Both the position numbers and the translations under genes were made by a program. The notes under the pieces are model-generated. The model was not told the origin of the DNA, ran no database searches, and saw only the letters and a program-made list of their open reading frames with translations. This document shows, one piece after another, positions 6,984-16,258 of a stretch of 56,832 nucleotides of DNA (position 1 is the stretch's first letter; each line of letters opens with the position of its first letter). Source of the stretch: a virus; the IMG/VR virus record IMGVR_UViG_3300008259_004318, positions 1 to 56,832 of that record; one strand, written 5' to 3'.

Positions 6984-8926
6984 AAACACAAAAATTAAAT
7001 GAAGAAATAATTAATCAGTTAAGATTAATAAATTTTGATAGGTCTAAAACAATATTGGAGCAAAATCAAAGAAGAGTTTCCATAGAAGGTAGAATTTTTA
7101 ATGGAATTGACGGAAACCCTTGTGAATCATGTAATGTTACTTTATATGTAAACAACATTGATACAAATAAAGTTTTAAATCATGAATATTATGAAAATAA
7201 ATTTTATAGAACGTCCTCTGTTGCTGAAACCCAAACCACTTCTGAAGGTTATTATGGAATAACCACATATATTGAGCCGGGACCTTATGCCATCATAGCA
7301 AATGGTGCAACCACATATGATTACACTACTGTTTATTTTAATGTTGTAAAGTCTGGAACCTACAACATTGACATACAATTGGCAAAAGTTGTAAAAAACT
7401 TAGGGGAGATCACCGTATGGGGTGATCCTAAAATGAAGGCCTTACAAATAAAATTTGACGATTTACAAAAGTATTATAACATTTTAATGGATACTAATTG
7501 GTCAAATAATACCTATAATTATAGTTTCCCTGACCCATCAAAATTTGCGGACAATATAAATGGAGTAAAAGATATGAAACCATATGTCAATACTGTACAA
7601 AACGCAGTAAATGAGTTAAGTGTTAAAATTAAAAAAGGTGAAAAATATTTGAAGGGGGCTAAAGAATATGTTGATATTAAGGGATTGAAACCTCTTGATG
7701 TTCTAAGAGATTTTGGAACACAAAATGCGTATACTATTATGCATAGTCTTTATAGTGTTGGTGGAGACGCTGTGAATTTATGGAGAGAATGGCATAACAA
7801 TGACGGTCAATTTTTTGACCCAAATAGATACGAACTATCAAAAGAAGATATTGAGTATATAAAAAATATGGAGTCTAGAAAAAAGGCAGTTTTTGATAGA
7901 CAAGTTAAGTCGTTCGTAGAATTGTATCATAAGTACTCACCATATGTGGCATTAGTTTTATATTTTGTACCTGGAGGTCAGTGGTTTGCTGTTGGTATTG
8001 AAGCTGTTGACGCTATTTTATATGCAACATATGATGAAGATTATTATATGGCGGGATTATGTATAGCATTAACGGCAACAGGTGCTATTGATAACGTACT
8101 TTTATCGTATCCAGGAAGTAAACAAGCTATTGCCAATTACATTAAAAAAACAATGTCTAAGTCTTTGATAACTAAAGGTATGAGAGAAGGGGTAGAACTT
8201 TTAATTAAAAACGGAACACCAAAAGTGGTTTCTAATTCTTTAAAGTTCGCTGCTAAATTTATATTAGGGTTTTTTAAATTAATGAGTAAAAGTGTTGAAG
8301 CCTTTTTTATAGGATTCAAAAAACTTTGGAGTGTTTTAGATTATTGTCCTGGTTGGTTAAAGACATTATTAAATATGGTGAAGAATATGGCTTTTCAAAT
8401 CGGATCTGCGGTTTGGACATGGGATTTAATTGCCGATTATATGGGGTTATGTAATACTTCTCCTTTTGCTGATGCTGCTAAAAATTGGAACGATTCTGAA
8501 CATTGGTGGATAACTAATCTTCTTTTAGGTGATATAATAGTACCTTATATGGGTTGGGCACAGGCTTGGACAGATTCGTGTCAAAAACTACAAATTTTAA
8601 AGGCGGCAGATGGTTTTATTTCCGATTTATCTGAAGATAGAAAAACAGCATTAAAAGACGCATCAAACGCAGAACAAAGAACTAAAGAACAACAAGAATT
8701 GATAACTTCGGCGGCGACAAATATAAACTTAACAAAAAAGGCATATTCTGATAGTTTGGATTTAGCAAAAAACCAAGCACTAAAACAGTGGGAGACAGAC
8801 TCGACCGCTATAGCCGACCAAGTAATAAACGACACCGAAATATTTAATATAGTTTTAATAGAATCATTGTATAGTGGAGGTTCAGAATTAGAAAAAAGTA
8901 CAGGTCTAAAAATAAAAGACCAATAA
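6980..8926 (+). CDS. Large tagged protein: beta-sandwich domain plus hydrophobic core
   Basis: A 648-residue protein. A tag-like start ends in TILE (about residue 27). It is followed by a carboxypeptidase-regulatory or CNA-B-like beta-sandwich at about 32-137 (SIEGRIFNGIDGNPCESCNVTLYV ... GTYNIDIQLAKV). A helical region with hydrophobic stretches lies near 315-375 (YVALVLYFVPGGQWFAVGIEAV..., MAGLCIALTATGAI) and 410-475. The end is a coiled coil rich in Lys, Ala and Asp. The mix of tag, surface-type beta domain and membrane-active centre would suit a protein released from the head that reaches the cell envelope. I recognise no full-length homologue. Start overlaps the gene before it by 4 bases. 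Confidence 0.6.
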   Translation: MKTQKLNEEIINQLRLINFDRSKTILEQNQRRVSIEGRIFNGIDGNPCESCNVTLYVNNIDTNKVLNHEYYENKFYRTSSVAETQTTSEGYYGITTYIEPGPYAIIANGATTYDYTTVYFNVVKSGTYNIDIQLAKVVKNLGEITVWGDPKMKALQIKFDDLQKYYNILMDTNWSNNTYNYSFPDPSKFADNINGVKDMKPYVNTVQNAVNELSVKIKKGEKYLKGAKEYVDIKGLKPLDVLRDFGTQNAYTIMHSLYSVGGDAVNLWREWHNNDGQFFDPNRYELSKEDIEYIKNMESRKKAVFDRQVKSFVELYHKYSPYVALVLYFVPGGQWFAVGIEAVDAILYATYDEDYYMAGLCIALTATGAIDNVLLSYPGSKQAIANYIKKTMSKSLITKGMREGVELLIKNGTPKVVSNSLKFAAKFILGFFKLMSKSVEAFFIGFKKLWSVLDYCPGWLKTLLNMVKNMAFQIGSAVWTWDLIADYMGLCNTSPFADAAKNWNDSEHWWITNLLLGDIIVPYMGWAQAWTDSCQKLQILKAADGFISDLSEDRKTALKDASNAEQRTKEQQELITSAATNINLTKKAYSDSLDLAKNQALKQWETDSTAIADQVINDTEIFNIVLIESLYSGGSELEKSTGLKIKDQ

Positions 8927-8947
8927 TATTTATAAAATAAAATTGTT

Positions 8948-11900
8948 ATGGAGAAAAATACATTAAATGAATTAGAAAGGATTAATATTTTGATGGGTAA
9001 TAAAAAATCAATAAAAGAAATTAGAACGTTCGCTAAAATAGGTGTTGCTGAAGCCATTGCGGAAATTAAAATAGTGATGAGAGAAAGTGCCGAAATGGTT
9101 AGAAGAGGAACTATGAGTATTGACGATTTTAAATTAAAACTTAAAGAAGATATTAAAGTTTTTGAAGAATATATTCCTGCAGAAAAATATAAACAAATCA
9201 CTCAAGAAATTGACGATACCGCCAATCTTATGGCATCACAGAAAAGGTTTAGTGACTTAGCCGACCAATTAGATAATCAATTAGATAATTTAGAAAATGA
9301 GTTAGCGCAAGTAAAAAAGAATTTTAACATTGACCTTGCTAAATTTAAAAAAGAATTGGCCGAAAGGACCCTTAGATATTATAAAAAAGCATTAAGTGCA
9401 TCTAATTTGGCTGATTATGTTGATGAAATGGTTGGTAATTTGGACGGTATTAACCCAAATTCTGGTAACCGTTATGTTGATGATGTGATAGAATTACCTA
9501 GAAATAATACAGTTCAAGCAACAGACACATGGGTAGATAATTTTGTAGAAACTTTTGTAATGAGAAGAAAGGCCAAAATAGATGCTGACCCTAATCTTTC
9601 CCAAAGTGCAAAAGACACTATGAAACAAAAGTTAGATTTAACAAAAGAAGACATAAAAAACGCAATTAAAAGAAAGATTCGTCAAGAACCTTCATATCAA
9701 GAAAAACACTTTCCTCAAGAAACCGCAAAACAAAAACAAACATCTTTGGCTATTGAACATTTGGAGGCTGATGAGGCTCAACTTTATAATGAGTTAAAAA
9801 ACAAACCTGAAAGTGAATTAACATCCGGTGAAAAACAATATATTAAAAATTGTGAAACAATAATGAATAATCCTAATAATAAAAAAGTAGTACCGGATAT
9901 AAGAATAAAGGTTAGGGATTTTAAAAATAAATACATAAACCTAACAGAGCCATGGTATAAAAATAATTTTTTAATGGATTTTTATACAAAAATTATAGAA
10001 CCAAAATTTAGATTTGTTAGACAAAGATTGTATAAATTAATTTTTGGTAGAACTACTTTTACAAAAGCATCAAAAGATAAAATATTACAAAAAATGTATT
10101 CTTCTTTTGAAAGTTTTAGATCTGACAAAATAGTTGAAATGGATTTTGCAAGAACAAAAAGAATGTTAAGGGAATTATTAGCATATAGTGAAGATGTTGC
10201 CGAATTAGAAATTAAAAATTTTGATGATTTATTTAATGACTTAGTTGAGGATTTAAGAAACCACATACCAAAAAGTGAAATGGCTAATTTTAATGAATGG
10301 GTTAAACAAGTTAAAAATACAAAAAGAACTAGAACTGATATTGGTTTTGATGAGTTATTACCACGAGCGCAAAATTCGGTAAAAGAAAGTGATGAAGCAA
10401 TAAAAGATTTAAGTAAAGACGCAAAACAAGTTGTAACAGATTTAGTATTTTTAGATATTAAAAGAATTGTAAAACCTAAATGGTGGGAATTTATAAAAAG
10501 AAAAACTTTTCAAAATCTTTTTTTAGAAGGAAAATACAGAACACCTGCAGATTACCAATTAGATATTTATAAAAAGGCGGTAGAAAACGGGTTTGATGGT
10601 ACTTTAGGTGATTTTACTAAAACTCAAGCGTCTATTGGTTTGATGCAACATTACGCATTTAAAATGGTTGTAATACCACCACTTGTTTGTGCTACTTATT
10701 TTTTATATGAATTTATCATAGAAGAAGTCATATTAAGAAGAGGAAAAGATGCGATATCTTCAGCTGATGAATATTTAGCCCTTTTAACTAAATGGTCACT
10801 TTTAGGTGTACCATTTTTAAATTTACTTGGTGAAGAAGAACAAACTTGGTTAGATACTTTTACAGGTTTTTTTCCTGGTGTATTAGACGATACTCTTTAT
10901 AATGTTGCTGATTGGGCATTTAATACAAACGCTAATGATTACGCTAATCCAGGTGAAAGAATAAAGGCAGAAACCGGAAAAGATATAACTAATTATTGGA
11001 ACCAAAATAAAGCTGAAATTAAAGACCTAAACATTGAAGATCCGAAAGACGTATATAGTAAATTAACTGCTCCCGGAATTAACGCAACTCCATTTGGTAT
11101 TGTTAATGGTAAATTTTCATTTTCTAGAAGTAACAGTCCGTGGGTTAGGGATGGTTTGATAGAAAAAAACATCGCTGAAAAAATAAGAAATCTACCTTAT
11201 AGAATAAAACAATCACCACTTACCGCTAACCCTGTAATTCTATTGACTGTTTATAAAAAAAGAGTTTTGGATAGAATGAAAGAAGAGGGCTCAGATGAAC
11301 CAAAATTAATAAAATATAAAGATGATTTTTTAAAATTTATACAAAATCCCGAAGAAGTAATAAAGCAGGTTGAAGAGATGTCTGAATTTAAAGAAAATAG
11401 CTCACCAACAATACAACCACAATTAGAAATAAATGGGAAGTGGTATACATTAACTTTAATTAAAGATAACATTTATTATTATCCAATTAGTTATAATTAC
11501 ATGATATCTATGTTAGAATCAGGTGATTTTGCAAAAACAGAAGAAGCTATTAAACCATTACAAATAAACGATCTATTTACGGTTAAAGAAAATAAAATAA
11601 TAGATATGATTAAAAAATTAATTTTAGAACAAGATGACGATAAAACCCTTAAAATGGGTAAATGGAATGGAATATTCAGTTTTCAAAAAGTCGATGAAAA
11701 AAATCCAGGTAAATTTTTAGATGTAAAAATTAAAATGGATGAAGTTATGGATAGAATGCCACATTGGAGAGAAAAATATAGCAAATTATGTAAAGAGTTA
11801 GAAAACTGTGATGATGACGGAGAAGACGATTCATTTGTAAGAGCGGTTATTGATACTCACCCCGATGTTGTTAGAATATTATTTACAAAAGGTTTGGCTC

Positions 11901-12550
11901 ATTTAACATCTAGTGAAGAACAAGAAGAATTGAATGAAGGTTTACACCGTCTATTATCTTTAATTAGAGAATCTAAAAATGTTGAGGTAGAAGTGTGGTC
12001 AGTATATAGACATCCGTCAAGTCCTGATAAGATTTGGTCATTAGTAAAAGGCGATTATAAACCAAAGGAGTTAGCGTCAATGGACGTTAAAATGCAACAG
12101 TCACCAGGTAATAAGGTAGAAAAAAAAAAGAACTCACTAGATGAGTTAAAAAAAAAAGAGTATGATGCTATAAAACTTTTATCTACTGACGAAAAAAAAG
12201 GAATAACTGAATTACCTATAAAACTAAGAAACAAGGTCAAAGAAAAAATTAAAAAAGGTTGGACAACCGAAAAACCAACGTCTAACCTTTTAAAATTTCA
12301 TAAAGAAGAGGATTTGGATTCTGTTTTAACAGATCCAATAAAACTATATAAATTAAAACCAAATAAAAGTTTTTTAGAATTTATTAAATCATCTAAAATT
12401 TCTGAAAATGTCGGTAGAGGTTTTTGTAGGGCCATACATTATGTAAAAAAAGAAATAGACATGGATACTACCGAAAATAAAAAAATAAATGAGATTTTAA
12501 AAATTTGTGAAAATAAGTTTGATGGTAAATATGGCCAAAACTATATTTAA
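8948..12550 (+). CDS. Very large tagged protein of unknown function (1200 aa)
   Basis: The N-terminus (NELERINILMGNKKSIKE, ending at residue 24) fits the shared tag pattern. Then come long coiled coils (about 25-170), charged helical regions, one clear hydrophobic helix near 568-592 (MVVIPPLVCATYFLYEFIIEE), a mixed domain to about 900, and a Lys-rich C-terminal part. No enzyme motif stands out. Size, position and tag suggest a packaged head protein, comparable in logic to large injected internal proteins such as T4 Alt, but no sequence kinship is claimed. A TATTTAT element lies 14 bases before the ATG. The following gene starts 17 bases after its stop. Confidence 0.6.
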   Translation: MEKNTLNELERINILMGNKKSIKEIRTFAKIGVAEAIAEIKIVMRESAEMVRRGTMSIDDFKLKLKEDIKVFEEYIPAEKYKQITQEIDDTANLMASQKRFSDLADQLDNQLDNLENELAQVKKNFNIDLAKFKKELAERTLRYYKKALSASNLADYVDEMVGNLDGINPNSGNRYVDDVIELPRNNTVQATDTWVDNFVETFVMRRKAKIDADPNLSQSAKDTMKQKLDLTKEDIKNAIKRKIRQEPSYQEKHFPQETAKQKQTSLAIEHLEADEAQLYNELKNKPESELTSGEKQYIKNCETIMNNPNNKKVVPDIRIKVRDFKNKYINLTEPWYKNNFLMDFYTKIIEPKFRFVRQRLYKLIFGRTTFTKASKDKILQKMYSSFESFRSDKIVEMDFARTKRMLRELLAYSEDVAELEIKNFDDLFNDLVEDLRNHIPKSEMANFNEWVKQVKNTKRTRTDIGFDELLPRAQNSVKESDEAIKDLSKDAKQVVTDLVFLDIKRIVKPKWWEFIKRKTFQNLFLEGKYRTPADYQLDIYKKAVENGFDGTLGDFTKTQASIGLMQHYAFKMVVIPPLVCATYFLYEFIIEEVILRRGKDAISSADEYLALLTKWSLLGVPFLNLLGEEEQTWLDTFTGFFPGVLDDTLYNVADWAFNTNANDYANPGERIKAETGKDITNYWNQNKAEIKDLNIEDPKDVYSKLTAPGINATPFGIVNGKFSFSRSNSPWVRDGLIEKNIAEKIRNLPYRIKQSPLTANPVILLTVYKKRVLDRMKEEGSDEPKLIKYKDDFLKFIQNPEEVIKQVEEMSEFKENSSPTIQPQLEINGKWYTLTLIKDNIYYYPISYNYMISMLESGDFAKTEEAIKPLQINDLFTVKENKIIDMIKKLILEQDDDKTLKMGKWNGIFSFQKVDEKNPGKFLDVKIKMDEVMDRMPHWREKYSKLCKELENCDDDGEDDSFVRAVIDTHPDVVRILFTKGLAHLTSSEEQEELNEGLHRLLSLIRESKNVEVEVWSVYRHPSSPDKIWSLVKGDYKPKELASMDVKMQQSPGNKVEKKKNSLDELKKKEYDAIKLLSTDEKKGITELPIKLRNKVKEKIKKGWTTEKPTSNLLKFHKEEDLDSVLTDPIKLYKLKPNKSFLEFIKSSKISENVGRGFCRAIHYVKKEIDMDTTENKKINEILKICENKFDGKYGQNYI

Positions 12551-12566
12551 AAAATATTTATTTTAA

Positions 12567-14876
12567 ATGAAAAAAAGATTTATTATATCTGAGTCTGAAA
12601 AAAAGACAATACTTGGTTTGTATAAGTTAATAAAAGAAGACACCAATACTTTTACTTATGATGTTGGGGATTATTTTAAAGTTAATAGTTACTCAAGTGA
12701 CATGGTTTACGAAATCACTAAAAAAGACGAAACTAAAGACAAATATATTTTAAATAAATATACAAAAGAAAGTGATGGTAAAATAGAAAAAATACAACAA
12801 GAACTGTCCAGAGATGGTTTTGAGGATCTCGTTACTGACGAAGTACTCATAAAAATGAAAGATAAAACGGAATTTGATGACTGGTATAATAACAAAACCA
12901 TTAATATTAAAAAAGTTGTAAGTACATCTAATGATGTAAAAATTGGTGATGCTTATAAAAACGCTAAGGATTATGGTCAACATTACAAAATTTTATCTTT
13001 AGATGAGACCACAAAAGACTATAAAGTTAATTTTTCAGGTTATGATGGTGGAGGTAATTTTGATACTACGGAAATACAATTATCACCTGATTGGTTTGAA
13101 AAAAACTTAAAATCTAATGAGATTATAAAAATTACTGAAGAAGAATATAATAGTTTTATTGAAAAACATAAGTACGATAGTATTGGTTGTGGTTATGATA
13201 AGACTAAAGGAACTATTTTAGGAGATGTTACAGAAATACCAAGAAATGGAATTGCTAAATTTGAAGGAACAATAAACGGTAAAGAAGTTTCAATAAATGG
13301 TTGTTTTAACAAAGGAAGTGCTATTTTAACTTACGACGAAGGTGAAACAGGATCGAGAGGAAATTTTAAAGGACATTATTATTCTAACGACACCACAGAA
13401 CCATTTTCTTTTAGTGGTAATTCTGGATTTTCTAATAATTTTTTAGCAGGTACTTTAGATAATGATAATGAAACAGATATTGAAGAATATAGAGGTAATT
13501 TTCATACAAGAACATGGACTTATAGTGGGTATTTTACAAAAGAAGGAAAAATCGGAGAGTCGAATCCTGAAATTTTAATCCCTGATAGTGGATCATTTAA
13601 GATTAATAAAACACCAACAATTTTATTTGCTTTAGGTGATTATTATTATGGAGAATTTAAAGATTCTAAAATTGACGGAAAAGGTGTTTATTATTTTGCA
13701 GATAATGGACTAAAATTACAAGGAGAGTTTAAAACAGTAGAGGAGGAAGGTGGCGTTTCATATTCATGTAAGTTAACTTCAGGAGAAGATATTCCTAATA
13801 TATTTGAATACAAAGAAAGGTATGATTTAGAAAAAAATAAGAAAAAAGAAGATAAAAGTTTTGGAGTTTTAAAAAAAGGAAAACTTAAAGGAACGACTTT
13901 TTTTGAAACTACTATAAAAAATACTGAAACTAAGGAAGAAAAAAAATTAAACGGAATATTACCTTATGTTAACATAAAAGTTCAAAACAAAAGGTACAAA
14001 GACATTATATTTGAAATAAAAAGTGATGAAAATGGGAATTTTGAATTTGAAGATTTGCCTTTTGGTGTGTATAAAATTCTTGCTGCTTACGATAAAGGTA
14101 ACGGGTTAGGTTTTGTATTACCAAGTCAGGGAATTTTCAAAAAAAATGAAGTTACTTTTGATGTTGATGGGAAAAGAAAAAATTTAACCTTATCACCAAC
14201 AAGAGGGACAAAAAAAATAGATAACCAAGAAGCAACCGAAATCCCTGAGTTTTTTAAAAACATAAATTCAAAAAATTATGTAGAACAAAGATTAAATCTT
14301 GAGTATTCTAAATATGAATATGAAAAATATTTAAAATCATCTAAACAAGAAATTGAGGACTATACAGATAAAAAAACTTTACAATTTTGTAAAAAAGAAA
14401 CGACATTATATGCTAAAATGGTTAGAGATCTATATAATGGAGTAATTACAAAAGAAATGGTAAAGTCCCCACAAAACCTACAACCAACAAAAGACTTTTT
14501 AAAAAGTTGTTATATGAGATATAAAAATGATTCTAAATTTTTTAATTATAAAAAGAATGAAGACTTAGTTTTATTAATGAATCCTGGTAATGATTTGTAT
14601 GGTTTTAAGATTGTTTTAGAACATAAAGATATTTATAGAAAAAATACAGACATGAGTATTACTAACTCAATAAGAAAAGTCATTAAAGAACACAGTCAAG
14701 TTAAAAAAGATTCTTTAATTGAAAATGAAATAATAAGAAATAGAATAAATTTTGTTATTAGAAATTCTAATAATCAAAATGTTAGAAAAAAATTAATAGA
14801 AGAATCAAAAAAATTAATTCACAACGGTTATAATGAAAAATTTGTAAAAAGTTTATTGAAAAAATTATTAAATTAA
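12567..14876 (+). CDS. Large tagged protein with MORN-like and CNA-B-like regions
   Basis: A 769-residue protein. Residues 1-24 (SESEKKTILGLYKLIKE) form a tag like that of the OmpA-like protein at 36593. Between about 225 and 395 there are repeated G-x-(F/Y)-x-G stretches (GNFKGHYY, EYRGNFHTRTWTYSGYF, YYYGEFKDSKIDGKGVYYF) typical of MORN repeats, which form elongated beta-hairpins. A CNA-B/carboxypeptidase-regulatory fold at about 460-530 has the usual DENGNFEFEDLPFGVY loop. The C-terminal 200 residues are basic and helical. It is the last gene before a strong hairpin terminator. TATTTAT lies 5 bases before the ATG. The function is unknown; it probably binds a surface or another virion protein. 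Confidence 0.6.
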   Translation: MKKRFIISESEKKTILGLYKLIKEDTNTFTYDVGDYFKVNSYSSDMVYEITKKDETKDKYILNKYTKESDGKIEKIQQELSRDGFEDLVTDEVLIKMKDKTEFDDWYNNKTINIKKVVSTSNDVKIGDAYKNAKDYGQHYKILSLDETTKDYKVNFSGYDGGGNFDTTEIQLSPDWFEKNLKSNEIIKITEEEYNSFIEKHKYDSIGCGYDKTKGTILGDVTEIPRNGIAKFEGTINGKEVSINGCFNKGSAILTYDEGETGSRGNFKGHYYSNDTTEPFSFSGNSGFSNNFLAGTLDNDNETDIEEYRGNFHTRTWTYSGYFTKEGKIGESNPEILIPDSGSFKINKTPTILFALGDYYYGEFKDSKIDGKGVYYFADNGLKLQGEFKTVEEEGGVSYSCKLTSGEDIPNIFEYKERYDLEKNKKKEDKSFGVLKKGKLKGTTFFETTIKNTETKEEKKLNGILPYVNIKVQNKRYKDIIFEIKSDENGNFEFEDLPFGVYKILAAYDKGNGLGFVLPSQGIFKKNEVTFDVDGKRKNLTLSPTRGTKKIDNQEATEIPEFFKNINSKNYVEQRLNLEYSKYEYEKYLKSSKQEIEDYTDKKTLQFCKKETTLYAKMVRDLYNGVITKEMVKSPQNLQPTKDFLKSCYMRYKNDSKFFNYKKNEDLVLLMNPGNDLYGFKIVLEHKDIYRKNTDMSITNSIRKVIKEHSQVKKDSLIENEIIRNRINFVIRNSNNQNVRKKLIEESKKLIHNGYNEKFVKSLLKKLLN

Positions 14877-14885
14877 TATCGCTTA

Positions 14886-14913
14886 GTCATCGGCGATTAA
14901 TAAGGACGATGAC
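14886..14913 (+). promoter_or_regulatory. Hairpin followed by GGGGTTTTT
   Basis: GTCATCG (14886-14892) and CGATGAC (14907-14913) are perfect inverted repeats with a 14-base loop, followed by GGGGTTTTT. They lie just after the stop of the gene at 12567. This may be a weak terminator or an RNA processing site ahead of the stronger hairpin at 14979. Confidence 0.35.
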
Positions 14914-14978
14914 GGGGTTTTTGAGTAGTTTCTTAAATCCATAAACCTTAAAGAAAGGGAGGTGTTCCAAAATCTAAG

Positions 14979-15007
14979 AAAGGTGTTTCGAAAGAAACAC
15001 CTTTTCT
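14979..15007 (+). terminator. Strong intrinsic terminator, GAAA tetraloop
   Basis: AAAGGTGTTTC, a GAAA tetraloop, then GAAACACCTTT and TTC form a perfect 11-base-pair stem. It closes the large tagged-protein operon before the fibre genes begin at 15030. Confidence 0.75.
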
Positions 15008-15017
15008 TCTATTAGGG

Positions 15018-15024
15018 TATTTAT
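15018..15024 (+). promoter_or_regulatory. TATTTAT motif at the start of the fibre block
   Basis: This TATTTAT lies directly after the terminator and 5 bases before the ATG at 15030. It is a plausible promoter for the fibre operon. Confidence 0.4.
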
Positions 15025-15029
15025 TATAT

Positions 15030-15800
15030 ATGGAATTTAATATCAGAAAAAAAGCAACGTTACCATATTTAGAATTAGATTTACATAAATCAGGTAGGTT
15101 AGATTATAATTTAAAAAATACTAACTTGTCAGATGCAACAATCTATTTATACATGAAAAATGTAGAAACAGGTGTGTATAAAATCGCAAAAGGTTTATGT
15201 ACATATTCACAAGAAAACAATTCCATTTATTATCAATTTACAAAAAAAAATACATCGGACATTGGAAGATTTGAAATCGAGTTTAGGGTTTCAAACGATC
15301 AAGGTGAAATTATTTTACCATTAACTGAAAAAATATTTGTCAATATTTTAGAGTCTTTCTCGAATAGTGATTTTTGTTGTGGACCAAATGCGATTATACC
15401 ACCAACACCGGTAACACCTACTCCGACTCCGACACCGACTCCAACACCGACTCCAACACCTGGACCTGAACCTCCTAAATTCTACTACGGTAAATTTACA
15501 GGTACGACAGTAACTTCAGGAGATGTGTTAACATTAAATGTTATAAGTACAAATAGTGCTGTTGGTAAATATGTTGAGTTCTTACCTGGTTTAGGATATG
15601 GTTATACGATTATACCAACATCGTTTACACAACCTGATAGATTTGTTAATAGTACTAATGGTTGTGATGGTATAATAATTCCAACAAATAATATTGGAAC
15701 TGTCGTAGTTAACGACATAAACGGATTCCCTGTAACGTATAATGTTTATAGAACATTCTACAAATTTAACGGACAATCTTATAGTTACATGTGTTTATAA
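15030..15800 (+). CDS. BppU-like baseplate/fibre attachment protein
   Basis: A 256-residue protein in two parts. The N-terminal 115 residues (LPYLELDLHKSGRLDYNL, ATIYLYMKN, YYQFTKKNTSDIGRFEIEFRV) follow the pattern of the BppU N-terminal domain, a beta-sandwich that anchors receptor-binding proteins to baseplates. A Pro-Thr linker of about eight PT units (residues 128-146) then leads to a C-terminal beta domain of about 100 residues. It is the first gene of the fibre block, which fits an adaptor between baseplate and fibre. The C-terminal part has no family I can name. Confidence 0.55.
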   Translation: MEFNIRKKATLPYLELDLHKSGRLDYNLKNTNLSDATIYLYMKNVETGVYKIAKGLCTYSQENNSIYYQFTKKNTSDIGRFEIEFRVSNDQGEIILPLTEKIFVNILESFSNSDFCCGPNAIIPPTPVTPTPTPTPTPTPTPTPGPEPPKFYYGKFTGTTVTSGDVLTLNVISTNSAVGKYVEFLPGLGYGYTIIPTSFTQPDRFVNSTNGCDGIIIPTNNIGTVVVNDINGFPVTYNVYRTFYKFNGQSYSYMCL

Positions 15801-15803
15801 AAA

Positions 15804-16227
15804 ATGGGAAGTTTTAGTTTAGGTTGTCGGTGTTAGTGGTGGTACACAATACTTTAAATTAAAACAATCACCTTGGAATTACACAATTAGTGATTGGTCT
15901 GATTTTAACCCTGGTGGTTCTTTTACGGGTGGTACAGGAAGTTGTATTACTGAACTTTATATTGAAAATTTATATGACTGTGTTAGTGGTATAACTTTAC
16001 ATGGTGATATTATACCTGTTACAGATGATACGATAAATTTAGGAACACCATTAAAAAGATTTAGAGACATAAATACGGTTAGTGGGACAACAACAGTTTG
16101 GACTGCAACAACAAGAGTATATACACCCGAATTAGATTTAGGTTTAGACGGTTTAGGAAACCAAAGAACGATAACTGCAAATAATTCAGTAATTCAAAAC
16201 GACACTTTAAATGGTGGTGCATTTTGA
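15804..16227 (+). pseudogene. Fibre-related gene with an apparent +1 frameshift
   Basis: ATG 15804 opens MGSFSLGCRC and meets TAG at 15834-15836. The frame one base ahead is open from 15823 to TGA 16225-16227 and reads as a normal fibre-type protein of about 134 residues (VSGGTQYFKLKQSPW..., LGTPLKRFRDI, VYTPELDLGLDG) but has no start codon. Skipping one base near GGTTGT (15822-15827) joins the two into a protein of about 140 residues. The intact downstream frame argues that the break is recent, an assembly error, or a programmed shift. It fills the gap between the BppU-like gene and the first fibre gene and is followed by a TATTTAT element at 16238. Confidence 0.6.
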
Positions 16228-16258
16228 AAGTAAATAATATTTATTAAAAAAAGAAAAA

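Noticed and set aside
8581-9201. Minus-strand frame of 206 residues across the 6980/8948 gene junction
   Set aside because: It is hydrophobic, Ser/Ile-rich shadow sequence opposite two well-supported genes, without a start context.
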